64,000 bases of DNA from GCA-2687025 sp964473525 (GCA_964473525.1 CAYYPK010000026.1:25819-89818); one strand, 5' to 3'. Shown: positions 53,296-62,494, counted from the first letter of the stretch. Made by a program: numbers and translations. Notes: generated from the letters alone by a model not told the origin.

Positions 53296-53928
53296 ATGTT
53301 CGAACTGGCTAATCCAGCGCCTCCGACGTATCCGAAGCAACTGAGCGACGAACAGTTGATGATGATGACACGCGCAGGCAGCAGCGATGCATTTGGCGAG
53401 TTGGTCGAGCGTCACAGCGACCGCTTAGCGTTCTATATTGGGTCGGTATTGGGAGACTCCCAGGGCGCCGAGGATCTCGCGCAGGAGACGTTCCTCCGAG
53501 CCTACCGCGCGCGCGAGCGGTACGTTCCCAAGGCGAAATGGACGACGTGGCTGCGCAAGATCGCGCGTAACCTGTATCTTGATGAGCGGCGGCGGCGGTA
53601 CAACGCGGGCACGCACTCGCTAGACGAGATGCGCACGCCGTCGGGCTCCGACAGCGCGTTCCCGCTATACGAGGTCCTGCCCGACAACCAGACGCCGTCG
53701 GTCGAGACGCTCCTGTGCGACGAGGAGGTCGTGCGAGAGGTGCGCAAGCACGTCGATGACCTGGCGCCGAAGCACGCCGAAGTCCTGAAGATGCGCGTGT
53801 ACGACGAGATGAACTACCGGGACATCGCCGACGTGCTGGGATGCTCCCTCGGCACCGTCAAGTCGCGTATACACTACGCCGTGCGCGAATTGCGGTCGCG
53901 CATGGTCGAGGAAGGCGCCAGCGCCTAG
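53296..53928 (+). CDS. ECF-type RNA polymerase sigma factor
   Basis: This extracytoplasmic-function sigma factor has 210 residues. Region 2 (about 30-95) shows AFGELVERHSDRLAFYIGSVLGD, GAEDLAQETFLRAYRARERY and WTTWLRKIARNLYLDERRRR. Region 4 (about 145-200) shows LAPKHAEVLKMRVYDEMNYRDIADVLGCSLGTVKSRIHYAVRELR, a helix-turn-helix that reads the -35 box. The start at 53296 has GGAGA five bases upstream; ATG 53284 is an alternative. No anti-sigma factor gene is adjacent. The stop overlaps the convergent dehydratase stop by four bases. Confidence 0.9.
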   Translation: MFELANPAPPTYPKQLSDEQLMMMTRAGSSDAFGELVERHSDRLAFYIGSVLGDSQGAEDLAQETFLRAYRARERYVPKAKWTTWLRKIARNLYLDERRRRYNAGTHSLDEMRTPSGSDSAFPLYEVLPDNQTPSVETLLCDEEVVREVRKHVDDLAPKHAEVLKMRVYDEMNYRDIADVLGCSLGTVKSRIHYAVRELRSRMVEEGASA

Positions 53929-55124
53929 TGCCGGTGCATCGTTCCGTCCACGCGGCGCACCAGTCCCAGGTAGGCCTTGCGGTAGGGATACTTGGCGGCG
54001 GCTTCCTCGTCGATGTCCATGCCCAGGCCCGGCGCGTCGTGTGGATAGGCATACCCGTCCCGCCACTGGCACGGGTTCGCCACCACCTCTCTTAGCCGCG
54101 CGTCTCCGTCGCCGTCGAAGCCAATCCACTCCTGCACGCCGAAGTTCGGTATCGCCATCTGCAAGTGCAGGGACGCGGCCTGCCCGATCGGCCCGATGTC
54201 GCCTGCGCCGTGGAACGCGGATCGAATCTGCGCCGGCTCCGCGAGCACCATGATCTTCCGCGCCTCGGTGATCCCGCCCACGTGGATCGGCTTGATGCGG
54301 ATGTAGTCGATGAGCTGCTCCTGGAACAGCCGGATGCAGTCCCACCGCGACGTGAATACCTCTCCGACCGCCAGCGCCGTCGTCGACGCCTCGCGGACAA
54401 CGCGGAAGCTCTCCCAATGCTCGGGCGGCAACGCGTCCTCCAGGAAGAACAGTCGGTAAGGCTCCAACTCCTTCGCGAGCCACGCGGCCTGGATGGGCGT
54501 CAACTGCGCGTGCACATCGTGCAGTAGCTCCACCTCGTCGCCGAGCTCCGTCCTCAGATGCTCGAATAGCTTGGGGGTCTCTGCCAGGTACGGTGGGGGA
54601 TCGAAGTACCTTGTCCCAGGCGCGCCCGGCCGGATTGGGGGCTCGTGCCGCGTCACGCCGCTTCCGCCGTACCCGCCAATCTGCGCGCGGATGACCTTGT
54701 ACCCGCGATCCAGGAAAGCGCGCACGCCGTCGGCGACGGTGGCAGCATCGCCGCCGCTGGAGTGGCCGTACGTCAGCACGCCGTCCCTCGACTTGCCGCC
54801 GAGTAGCTCGTACACGGGCAGCCCAGCAACCTTGCCCTTGATGTCCCACAGGGCGATGTCAAGAGCCCCGAGCGCCGACATATAGATCGGGCCAGCGCGC
54901 CAGTAGCTCCAGTTGTAGACGAGCTGCCACAGATCCTCGGTGCGCATGGGGTCGCGGCCGATGAGCAACCCAGCGGCGTGTTCCATCGCCGCTGCGACGG
55001 CCAGTTCGCTACCGTTGAGCGTCCCTTCGCCGACGCCGTACACGCCCTCGTCCGTGACGATCTTCACGAAGAGATAGTTGCGCGTTGGGCAGGTCAGAAT
55101 GACGCGCACGTCGGTGATTTTCAT
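53925..55124 (-). CDS. ManD/RspA-family mannonate dehydratase-like enzyme
   Basis: This enolase-superfamily member of 399 residues is of the D-mannonate dehydratase (RspA/ManD) subgroup. It dehydrates D-mannonate or a related aldonate to a 2-keto-3-deoxy sugar acid. The N-terminal block GEGTLNGSELAVA, LIGRDPMRTEDLWQ and YWRAGPIYMSALGALDIALWDIKGK are family signatures. Ligands and acid-base residues are Asp203 and His205 (HDVHAQLTP), Glu229 (FLEDALP), Glu255 (GEVF) and His305 (HGAGDIGP), with Arg147 and Gln149 in the RAQ position. Not all RspA-like proteins have high mannonate activity, so the substrate is uncertain. Confidence 0.85.
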   Translation of the reverse strand: MKITDVRVILTCPTRNYLFVKIVTDEGVYGVGEGTLNGSELAVAAAMEHAAGLLIGRDPMRTEDLWQLVYNWSYWRAGPIYMSALGALDIALWDIKGKVAGLPVYELLGGKSRDGVLTYGHSSGGDAATVADGVRAFLDRGYKVIRAQIGGYGGSGVTRHEPPIRPGAPGTRYFDPPPYLAETPKLFEHLRTELGDEVELLHDVHAQLTPIQAAWLAKELEPYRLFFLEDALPPEHWESFRVVREASTTALAVGEVFTSRWDCIRLFQEQLIDYIRIKPIHVGGITEARKIMVLAEPAQIRSAFHGAGDIGPIGQAASLHLQMAIPNFGVQEWIGFDGDGDARLREVVANPCQWRDGYAYPHDAPGLGMDIDEEAAAKYPYRKAYLGLVRRVDGTMHRH

Positions 55125-55187
55125 GGCGGCGCCGTCCTTCCATGGGTGCTCGCTCTATGCGTGCTCGCTGCGTGTGCTGGGCGTGGT

Positions 55188-55973
55188 CTACTGAGCGCGG
55201 CTCGCGGCGTACCGCACCGCGTTCTCGAAGATGGGGAGTCCGTGGCCGACGTCCGGTGATCCCTTGCGCGTCCAGCTCGGGTGCTGCGTCCGGTCCACGA
55301 ACCGCTCGGGGTGCGGCATGAGACCGAGCACCGTGCCCGTCCCGTTGCAGACACCGGCGACGCCGCCTCGGGATCCGTTGGGGTTGGCGGGGTATGCGGC
55401 CTCACCGCCGTCGCTCTGAACGTAGCGGAACACGACTCGACCCGAGGCCTCCAGAGCGTCGTAGACGTCGTCTTCAGCGACGAACCGGCCTTCGGCATGC
55501 GCGACAGGCATCTCGATCACGCCGTCCACGCCCTCGGTGAAGATACACGGCCCTGGCTCTACGCGGAGGTGCGTCCAACGACACTCGTACCTACCGGAGT
55601 CGTTGCCGGCGAGCGTTGCGCTCTGCGACCCGAGCCCGTCGTCGCCGGGGAGGAGGCCAGTCCGCACGAGAGCCTGGAAGCCGTTGCAGATGCCGATCAC
55701 GGGATTGCCGTCGGCGACGAACTCCGTCAGCGGCCCGCCCAGCCGATGGACGAACTCGTTCGCCCAAAGACGCCCAGCGGCGATGTCGTCACCGTACGAG
55801 AACCCGCCGGGCAAGGCGAGGATGTCGTAGCCATGCAGCGTGTACGGCGCCTCGAACACGCGCCCAACGTGGACGCACTCGACATCGGCGCCGGCGAGGC
55901 GGAACGCGTGCTCGGTCTCGACATCGCAGTTCGTGCCGGCTGTCCGCAGGATCAGCACGTTTGGCTTGCTCAC
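55188..55973 (-). CDS. purQ: Phosphoribosylformylglycinamidine synthase subunit PurQ
   Basis: This is the glutaminase subunit of FGAM synthase in purine synthesis; it supplies ammonia to PurL. The 261-residue protein has the class I amidotransferase triad: nucleophile Cys96 (GICNGFQ), His221 and Glu223 (MPHPER). GGFSYGDDIAAGRLW is a family signature. It starts at GTG 55973, overlapping the purL stop by four bases (GTGA), so the two are translationally coupled. No purS is nearby. Confidence 0.93.
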   Translation of the reverse strand: MSKPNVLILRTAGTNCDVETEHAFRLAGADVECVHVGRVFEAPYTLHGYDILALPGGFSYGDDIAAGRLWANEFVHRLGGPLTEFVADGNPVIGICNGFQALVRTGLLPGDDGLGSQSATLAGNDSGRYECRWTHLRVEPGPCIFTEGVDGVIEMPVAHAEGRFVAEDDVYDALEASGRVVFRYVQSDGGEAAYPANPNGSRGGVAGVCNGTGTVLGLMPHPERFVDRTQHPSWTRKGSPDVGHGLPIFENAVRYAASRAQ

Positions 55974-58375
55974 GCTGATGCCCCCTCGATGCTGTTCGGT
56001 AGCGTGTTCTGCCACGCCGCCTTGAGGTCCGCAATGGCGACGTCGATGCAGGACGAGGCAGCTGTGTCTCTGACGACGAACCGCCCGCTGTCGGTCACAG
56101 TCCCAAGTCGACCCACGGAGCGCAGCCCGATGGCGAGCATGCCGGCGTAGAACCGCCCCGCCAGGTCCGCAGGGACCGTCACGAGGAATCTGCTGGCAGA
56201 CTCGGAAAACAGGGCCTCGTCGGGTCGCAACCCATGACCGGGAATCCGGCGCAGGTCCAGCTCCATGCCGAGGCCGCCGGCGAACGCCATTTCCGCGGCC
56301 GCGACGGCGACGCCGCCCTCCGAGCAGTCGTGCACGGCGTTGACGAGTCCCGCCTGTATCGACGCGTGGACGGCGTCCATCGTGCGGCAGGCTTCCTTCG
56401 GCCTCACCTGCGGTACGTCTGGGCCGGTCTGGCCGTGCAGGCCGAGATAGTGCGATGCGCCCAGTTCCGCGTACGTGCGGCCCAAGAGGAAGACGACATC
56501 GCCTTCCTCCTTTGCGTCCATCGTCGCGACCTTCTCGGCGTCGTCGAGGACGCACATGGCGCTGATGAGGAGCGTGCCAGGTATGGCGACCTGCTCGCCC
56601 GTCTTGGTGTCGCGGTACTCGTTGTAGAGGCTGTCCTTGCCGGAGATGAATGGCGTGCCGAACGCCTTGGCGAAGTCGTAGCACGCCCGCGCGGAACGCA
56701 CGAGCCCTCCAAGGCGGTCGGGCTTGTCGGGGTTCCCCCAACTGAAGTTGTCGAGCAGCGCCGCCCGAGAGCGATTCCCGCCTACGGAGACGAGGTTCCT
56801 GAGGGCCTCGTCGATGGCGAGAGCCGCCATCCAGTACGGATCCACGTCGCCGTATCGGGGATTCATGCCGTTGGAGACGGCGACCCCTTCCGGCGCTCCC
56901 AGCACGGGACGGAATACGCATGCGTCGCCGGGCCCGTCCGCGTCGACACCGTGTAAGGGCTTGACCACCATGCCGCCCTGCACCTCGTGGTCGTACTGGC
57001 GTACGATCCACTCCTTGCTGGCGACATTCGGCTCGGCCAGGATGGACACGAGCGCATCCGCCATGTCCAACGGCCCCTGCGGACGCCACTTGCTGAGGTC
57101 GGGCGTCGACCATACAGCCTTCTTGGTGATGCGTGGCAGCCCGTTGTGCAGGAACGACATGCCGAGCTCGCCTACCGGCCTGTCCCGATAGTGCACCTCG
57201 AGCCGACCCGTGTCGGTGAACTCGCCGAGCACCGTCGCCTCTACATCCTCGGCCGCCGCGAGCGCAAGGAGCTCCGCCTCGTGCTGGGGCGGCACGGAGA
57301 GGACCATCCGCTCCTGCGCCTCGGACAGCCAGATCTCCCAGGGCTCGAGTCCCTCGTACTTCAAGGGCGCGCGATCCAGATGCACGCGGGCGCCCGTGTC
57401 CTCGCCCATCTCACCGACGGCGGAGGAGAACCCGCCGGCGCCGCAGTCGGTGATGGAGCTGAACAGACCCCGGTCGCGCGCCTGCATCAGCACGTCCGCG
57501 ACCTTCTTCTCCGTAATGGGGTCGCCTATCTGCACCACGCTCCCGAGGCTCTCCGACGTGTCGTCGAGCTCAGCGGACGAGAACGTGGCGCCGTGGATGC
57601 CGTCGCGTCCCGTGCGGCCGCCCATGGCCACGATCAGGTCGCCCGGGGAGACGCGCTTGTCCACGCAGTCCACCGGAATGAGCCCGACAGTGCCGCAGAA
57701 CACGAGCGGGTTGGCTGCATACCGCTTGTCGAAGAACACCGCGCCGTTGGCCGTTGGGATGCCCATCCTGTTGCCGTAGTCGCGCACCCCGGCGACGACG
57801 CCCGTGAGGACGCGCTTCGGGTGGAGGACACCCGTCGGCAGCTCTTCGTGCGGCGTGTCTGGCAGGCCGAAGCAGAACACGTCCGTGTTGAGCACCGGCT
57901 TCGCGCCTAGCCCCGTGCCAAGGATGTCGCGGATGACTCCGCCAGTACCAGTACCGGCTCCGCCGTACGGCTCGATCGCCGAGGGATGGTTGTGCGTCTC
58001 GACCTTGAAGGCGACGCCGTACTCCTCGTTCAGGCGGATGACGCCAGCGTTGTCGTGGAAGACGGAGAGGCAGTCGTCGCGATCCAGCTCGTTGGTGGCC
58101 CGCGCCACGGTGGAGCGCAGCAGGTTGTCGATAGTCTCCGTCTTGCCGTTCTCGGTGTATTCGATGAGGCCCCGGAACGTCTTGTGCACGCAGTGTTCCG
58201 ACCACGTCTGCGCGATGGTCTCCAGCTCGACGTCCGTGGGGTCGCGGCCCTGCTCCGCGAAGTGCGCTCGAATGGCGTGCATCTCGTCCAGGTTCAGGGA
58301 CAGCGTCCCCTCCCGGCTGATGCGCTCGAGGTCGTCGTCCGAGGCGTCCAGCAGCGGTACGGTCCGCACTGTCAT
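55970..58375 (-). CDS. purL: Phosphoribosylformylglycinamidine synthase subunit PurL
   Basis: PurL converts FGAR to FGAM with ATP and ammonia from PurQ. It has 801 residues, slightly longer than the usual small PurL. TWSEHCVHKTF at residues 57-67 carries the catalytic histidine region, and FKVETHNHPSAIEPYGGAGTGTGGVIRD is the family signature. The ATPase repeat reads MDAKEEGDVVFLLGRTYAELGASHY. The small-type enzyme normally needs PurS, which is not present in the window. The gene is followed by purQ with a four-base overlap. Confidence 0.95.
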   Translation of the reverse strand: MTVRTVPLLDASDDDLERISREGTLSLNLDEMHAIRAHFAEQGRDPTDVELETIAQTWSEHCVHKTFRGLIEYTENGKTETIDNLLRSTVARATNELDRDDCLSVFHDNAGVIRLNEEYGVAFKVETHNHPSAIEPYGGAGTGTGGVIRDILGTGLGAKPVLNTDVFCFGLPDTPHEELPTGVLHPKRVLTGVVAGVRDYGNRMGIPTANGAVFFDKRYAANPLVFCGTVGLIPVDCVDKRVSPGDLIVAMGGRTGRDGIHGATFSSAELDDTSESLGSVVQIGDPITEKKVADVLMQARDRGLFSSITDCGAGGFSSAVGEMGEDTGARVHLDRAPLKYEGLEPWEIWLSEAQERMVLSVPPQHEAELLALAAAEDVEATVLGEFTDTGRLEVHYRDRPVGELGMSFLHNGLPRITKKAVWSTPDLSKWRPQGPLDMADALVSILAEPNVASKEWIVRQYDHEVQGGMVVKPLHGVDADGPGDACVFRPVLGAPEGVAVSNGMNPRYGDVDPYWMAALAIDEALRNLVSVGGNRSRAALLDNFSWGNPDKPDRLGGLVRSARACYDFAKAFGTPFISGKDSLYNEYRDTKTGEQVAIPGTLLISAMCVLDDAEKVATMDAKEEGDVVFLLGRTYAELGASHYLGLHGQTGPDVPQVRPKEACRTMDAVHASIQAGLVNAVHDCSEGGVAVAAAEMAFAGGLGMELDLRRIPGHGLRPDEALFSESASRFLVTVPADLAGRFYAGMLAIGLRSVGRLGTVTDSGRFVVRDTAASSCIDVAIADLKAAWQNTLPNSIEGASA

Positions 58376-58432
58376 CGCGTGGTCCTGGTGGTTGAGACAG
58401 AAACCGGATCACGGCAGCCGCGCGCGGGAGGA

Positions 58433-58461
58433 ATGTTACCCGGGGGCTGGGCCAGTACCAA
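58433..58461 (-). promoter_or_regulatory. Candidate sigma70-type promoter of purL-purQ
   Basis: On the minus strand TTGGTA (58461-58456), a 17-base spacer and TAACAT (58438-58433) lie 58 bases before purL. Each box matches 4 of 6 consensus bases. No PurR-type operator was recognised. Confidence 0.4.
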
Positions 58462-58575
58462 TGCGGCCGCGTGTGAAGGGACGCCTGAGCCCGCGGCAGG
58501 CCCTCGCAGGCGCGGGGCACGGCAGGGGATGGGCGGCTGGCGGCCATGGCGGGTGTTGGGTCGCGACGCTGGCAG

Positions 58576-59865
58576 CTAGCGTGACCGCTTGGTGCGCTGC
58601 TGTATCAGGGGATCGTCCGGGAACTGTCGCTCCGCCTTCTCGAACACCTTCGCCGCTTCGTCGGGCCTGCCTGCTTCGAGGTACTGTCGCCCGAGTTCCA
58701 TGTAACGCCACGCCATCCAGTTGGACGACTGCTCCGCGTAGTCGTCGAAGTCCTGCAACCCTTGGTACGGCTGCCCGGTGAGGCTTTCGAACTCGTCCGC
58801 CAACGTGCGGTATTCATCCAACGAGTCTCCAAACGCCTGGACGTGTTTCGGCGTTTCCGGCGGCGGGCCCGGGCTCACTGGAGCGGGCGGCCGAGGCGGC
58901 GGCCCTTCCGGCGGACGTGTCGGGGTCGGTGGCGTCTCGATGGTCGGCTCAGATGTCGTTGCGGCGCCGCGCGCAGGCGGTGGGTCGCGGGGTTCCGTAG
59001 TCGCTTGCCTAGTTTCGAGCGGGAGCATGGGCTCACCGCTGTCTAGCCGGCGCAGGGCCATATTCAGACCGAAGTGGTTCGGAGCGACCTTGATGCCATC
59101 CTCGTAGTAGGATCTCGCCGTCTCCAGGTCACCCAACCGTTCATGGGCAGCGCCCATGCGGTTGTAGCCGCCGCCGGACTCCGGGTAGGTGTCCAGGTAC
59201 CGCTTGGCGTATTCCATGCTCCCGCGGGGTCTTTCCCAGACGGTTCCGCCGGCCAGACCGGCCAGCGCCTTGCGATGCGTCGGGTCGCGCTGCAAGATCG
59301 CCAGGTACGCGGGTTCGCGGTCGATTCTCCGGTCCCGTGGCTGTTGCTGCGCCCGCACCGTCAGAGCTTCCAGCGAGTTCGGATCGCTACGTAGCACCGC
59401 CTCCGCGTGGTAGAGCGCCCATCTGCGACTGCCGCCTTCCACAGACCAATACTTCGCCGCCTCCATGTCCGTCATACCTCCGGACATCACGGCGTGGTAG
59501 AGCTCGTCGGGTTCGGTGACGCGTTTCCCTTCTCGGCTCCAGTGCCGAAGTAGGAGATCGAACTTCTCGGCCTTCGTCAGCGTAGGGTCGTAGATTGACT
59601 CCTCAATCGGGCGCGCCATCCTCGCCTCGACTTCCGCTGGCGGGAGCTGCAACGGCTGGTCTTCTGGATGAACCCACGAGGCGCCACCGTCCACGAGGTC
59701 GACGGCTCCGCGCGCAGTATTGCCCCATCCGACAGACAGTGGCCCGGCCGACGGCTCCGCCGCAGCTGCGACGTCGGCGGGCGAGGGCTCCTCGCTGGGT
59801 CCGCAGCCCAGGAACGCCCACGCCACTGTGCTGGCGGCTATCAGCGCGCGGGCGGTACGCCTCAA
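58576..59865 (-). CDS. TPR-repeat lipoprotein
   Basis: The product has 429 residues. The lipoprotein signal ends AFLGC (Cys21). The start is TTG at 59865, chosen because GGAGG lies seven bases upstream and the lipoprotein signal begins there; longer in-frame starts lack such a site. Several tetratricopeptide-like helical pairs follow: ALYHAEAVLRSDPNSLEALTVRAQ, YNRMGAAHERLGDLETARSYYEDGI and a C-terminal YMELGRQYLEAGRPDEAAKVFEKAE. A Pro/Thr-rich linker (about 320-370) separates them. TPR lipoproteins usually act as scaffolds at the outer membrane. The partner is unknown. Confidence 0.75.
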   Translation of the reverse strand: MRRTARALIAASTVAWAFLGCGPSEEPSPADVAAAAEPSAGPLSVGWGNTARGAVDLVDGGASWVHPEDQPLQLPPAEVEARMARPIEESIYDPTLTKAEKFDLLLRHWSREGKRVTEPDELYHAVMSGGMTDMEAAKYWSVEGGSRRWALYHAEAVLRSDPNSLEALTVRAQQQPRDRRIDREPAYLAILQRDPTHRKALAGLAGGTVWERPRGSMEYAKRYLDTYPESGGGYNRMGAAHERLGDLETARSYYEDGIKVAPNHFGLNMALRRLDSGEPMLPLETRQATTEPRDPPPARGAATTSEPTIETPPTPTRPPEGPPPRPPAPVSPGPPPETPKHVQAFGDSLDEYRTLADEFESLTGQPYQGLQDFDDYAEQSSNWMAWRYMELGRQYLEAGRPDEAAKVFEKAERQFPDDPLIQQRTKRSR

Positions 59866-59978
59866 CGGCCTGCCTCCGTACGCCGAATGGCGCCGCCACG
59901 GCAACGCAGGCGGCTGCTCCGACGGCGCGGCCACATGGAGATCACTGCCTGGACCAGGACGCCAAGGATCGACGGCCC

Positions 59979-60971
59979 TCATGGGCGCGGCTGCCCGAGA
60001 CGCCGTAGCCAACCCCAAGTCGTGGCCTGACGGACCCTCGGCGATACGCTGCGGGGCACGTCTGGGTCGAACCAACTCGCCCCTCTGATGCTGACGAACC
60101 GTCTGTCCGTCACCTTCCGCACGATGCGCCCGTCCAGGTCCACGATGAAGAGCGCGCCATGCCCGTCACGGCGGGATGTGAATAAGATCTGCGTGCCGTC
60201 GGGGGACCAGCGTGGATCGGTGTCCCAGGCAGGATGCTCGGTAACGCGCCGCTCGATGTCGCCGTCAACGTCGACCGTGTGGATGTCGGGGCCGCCGGCC
60301 GCATTCCCCGCAGCGAATGCCAGCGTCGCCTCACGGGGATGCCACGCTGGCCATTGGCCCGAGATCGAACGGGCGGCGACCTGCGTCGTGCGCTGGCCCT
60401 GGGCGTCCATGATGTGTAGGTCCATGGCTCCCTCGTCGGACAGCACATACGCGATGGCGTCACCCACGGGACGCCAGCTTGGGTGGCGGGCGACCGTGTC
60501 TAGACCGGTGATCCGAGTGTCCGGGCCACCGTCGACGTCGGTGACGAAAACGCCATGCGAGGTCGGCCACCGGGCCGCCCAGAACGCGATCGCCTTCCCG
60601 CGCGGGGACCAGCTAGGCCCGTAGCCCTCGCCGCCGCTAGAAATCAGACGATGGTTGCTGCCGTCGGCATGCATCACATAGATGCGCGGGGTAACCCACT
60701 CGCGCCACGCCGAGAAGGCGATGCGACGACCGTCCGGCGACCAAGCCGGTTCGGACGCCGAGTCGCGCTTGCCGTCAAAGAACGTCAACTGCTCAATCTC
60801 TGCGCCTTCAGGAGTGATCGCGTAGATGTTCCTCGCGCCGCCGGCTTCGCCGCCTCCGAACAGGATGCGCGCTCCCTCTAGCGACGTGGCGCGCGGGGTC
60901 AAGCAAGCGGACAGAAGCCCCAGAGCGACGACGACAGCGTTTCCGCGCCTGCGATGCGTGATCGGCGTCAT
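59979..60971 (-). CDS. TolB-like beta-propeller lipoprotein
   Basis: This 330-residue protein has a lipoprotein signal ending LLSAC (Cys23). It is followed by a beta-propeller with five or more PD40-type WxPxGxxIAF repeats: PAWSPDGRRIAFSA, PSWSPRGKAIAFWA, PSWRPVGDAIAYV, PAWHPREATLAFAA and PRWSPDGTQILFTS. TolB-type propellers in the periplasm bind other envelope proteins. The start at 60971 is chosen because the signal peptide begins there; ATG 61025 is an unlikely alternative. It lies 113 bases upstream of the TPR lipoprotein on the same strand, so they may be co-expressed. Confidence 0.8.
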   Translation of the reverse strand: MTPITHRRRGNAVVVALGLLSACLTPRATSLEGARILFGGGEAGGARNIYAITPEGAEIEQLTFFDGKRDSASEPAWSPDGRRIAFSAWREWVTPRIYVMHADGSNHRLISSGGEGYGPSWSPRGKAIAFWAARWPTSHGVFVTDVDGGPDTRITGLDTVARHPSWRPVGDAIAYVLSDEGAMDLHIMDAQGQRTTQVAARSISGQWPAWHPREATLAFAAGNAAGGPDIHTVDVDGDIERRVTEHPAWDTDPRWSPDGTQILFTSRRDGHGALFIVDLDGRIVRKVTDRRFVSIRGASWFDPDVPRSVSPRVRQATTWGWLRRLGQPRP

Positions 60972-61117
60972 GGCGCTTACGAGCCCTTCCGCTGGCGGAC
61001 GGCGCGAGGTGCAGATGCTTCGCACAGGCTAGCGCGCCGGCCACATCGTCCGCCAATTCGGTCTCAGTCGCGGAGGGTGGCCGGCGCCAAGCGTTCCGCT
61101 CTCGTGGCGTCGTCGGT

Positions 61118-62146
61118 CTACGTCGTCCCGCGAACCGTGGATTCGCCTTCCCACCGGTTGAGGCTCGGTCCGTCGCCGTATATCCAGTCGACGGACACCT
61201 CGACGTGGTCGATCGTGATGCGGTTGTTCGTGAACGTCACGTGCAACTGACCCTCGCTGCCCTCGACGATCGCCGGGTAGTGGAGCTCGCCCTCGCCCGT
61301 CACGAGATCCCTCGTCGCGGCCCATGTGTCGCCCTCGTCCTCGCTGATGGCTAGTGTGAGGGGCGTGCGAGCGTCGGGGTTGTTGTTCCACACGAGCACG
61401 ACTCGGCCATCCCGCAGCTTCACGGCGTCGATGGCGGCGTGTGGGCACGGTAGGTCGGTGACGACGGCGTCCGACCAAGTACGTCCCCCGTCCTCCGAGA
61501 CGCTGCGGAGGACGTTCGAGTGCTTGCCGGAGGGGCGGAGCAGCGCGAGGACGCTACCGTCCGAACGTTCGATGAGGGTAGGGTGCTGGTTGGGCTCGCC
61601 CGGTAGTGGGTCGGACTCCGTCCACGAATGCCCCTCGTCGTCGCTGATCCAGAAGCGGGAGTGCGCGTCCTTGTATTCCGTGCCGAAGATGATCGCCCGG
61701 CTGGACAGCCGGATGGGCTTGGAGTGCGGCACGTGGCCAAGTTCGGTCTCGATCATGCGGTCCTCTGACCACGTGACGCCCGCGTCGCCGGAGACCTTCA
61801 TCTTCAGATCGCACGTGACCCAGCGCACGCCCGGGCCATACGGCCCGTCCAGCTTGCCGTGCATGGTGCCCCAGACGAGGATCACCTCGCCTCGGGCGTT
61901 CTCGAAGAGGATGCCGTTCCCCTCGGGCTTCCCGGGCTCGTCAGCGACGACGGACAGCGGCCCCCACGAGTCCGACCCCGCGGCCTTGCGCGCCAACACC
62001 CACGCGGCGTCGGGACGCGCCTCGCCTTCGCCCGCGTAGTAGCCCACCAGCAGGTCGCCGTTGCTCAGGACGCAGACCGTCGAGCAGTGGCAGCGGGGGA
62101 ACCGGTCTGTGGGCTCCGCGACGACTTCCCATGTGGGCTCTGGCAT
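61118..62146 (-). CDS. Sialidase-like (BNR/Asp-box) beta-propeller protein
   Basis: The product has 342 residues and no signal peptide. Four Asp-box repeats are visible: SGDAGVTWSED, SDDEGHSWTES, SEDGGRTWSDA and SEDEGDTWAAT, with glutamate-rich segments between them. This is the six-bladed propeller of the exo-alpha-sialidase-like family, common in glycan-degrading bacteria. Sialidase activity itself is not proven, because many family members act on other glycans. The start at 62146 (MPEPTWEVV) has GGAGGA seven bases upstream; the frame stays open further but without family character. Confidence 0.85.
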   Translation of the reverse strand: MPEPTWEVVAEPTDRFPRCHCSTVCVLSNGDLLVGYYAGEGEARPDAAWVLARKAAGSDSWGPLSVVADEPGKPEGNGILFENARGEVILVWGTMHGKLDGPYGPGVRWVTCDLKMKVSGDAGVTWSEDRMIETELGHVPHSKPIRLSSRAIIFGTEYKDAHSRFWISDDEGHSWTESDPLPGEPNQHPTLIERSDGSVLALLRPSGKHSNVLRSVSEDGGRTWSDAVVTDLPCPHAAIDAVKLRDGRVVLVWNNNPDARTPLTLAISEDEGDTWAATRDLVTGEGELHYPAIVEGSEGQLHVTFTNNRITIDHVEVSVDWIYGDGPSLNRWEGESTVRGTT

Positions 62147-62332
62147 TCTGACGATCCTCCGAAGACGCATGACGACGAGGGGCGTGGGCGAAGAGTAGGG
62201 CGATGGCGGCGTGGTGTCAAAGCGGCGTGTCCATGCCTGTGGTGGCGGGCGCCAAGGAGGCCGCTCACGTATGCGTGCGTCGCGGGCTCGGCGGCCTCCA
62301 CTGCGTGCGGGAGACTTCGCCGCAGTCCGGTC

Positions 62333-62362
62333 GGGAGATCCTTCGCTTCGCTCAGGATGACC
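62333..62362. repeat. Widespread ATCCTTCGCTTCGCTCAGGAT interspersed repeat
   Basis: The string AGATCCTTCGCTTCGC followed by TCAGGATGAC is the well-known short repeat that appears in intergenic DNA of many unrelated bacteria and yields the false peptides HPERSEGS and VILSEAKD. Its ends (ATCCT and AGGAT) are inverted, so it can form a hairpin. It overlaps a second inverted repeat, GACCGAT with ATCGGTC at 62359-62383 (11-base loop). Confidence 0.7.
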
Positions 62363-62416
62363 GATAGCAGGACACCATCGGTCGCTGGACATGACGCCCA
62401 GAACACCGGCTGAACC

Positions 62417-62446
62417 TTGACTTTCGAGCGGGGGCGCGGCGACAAT
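62417..62446 (+). promoter_or_regulatory. Candidate sigma70-type promoter of rpmB
   Basis: TTGACT (62417-62422), an 18-base spacer and GACAAT (62441-62446) precede rpmB by about 50 bases. The -35 box matches 5 of 6 and the -10 box 4 of 6 consensus bases. Confidence 0.45.
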
Positions 62447-62494
62447 ATACCGGCATTGTCGGCAGGGATCGGTAGGACACGGTAGGAACCCAAC

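Larger units (their letters stand above)
62147..62494. other. 348-base divergent intergenic region before rpmB
   Basis: This gap between the sialidase-like gene and rpmB contains the widespread short interspersed repeat (62333-62362), an adjacent inverted repeat and the rpmB promoter. Nothing else with coding character was seen; a minus-strand open frame through it contains the tell-tale false peptide HPERSEGS and is not a gene. Confidence 0.6.

Noticed and set aside
53665..54849. Minus-strand open frame of 394 codons across the sigma factor and dehydratase
   Set aside because: It is Arg-rich and overlaps two well-supported genes in another frame, so it is a shadow.
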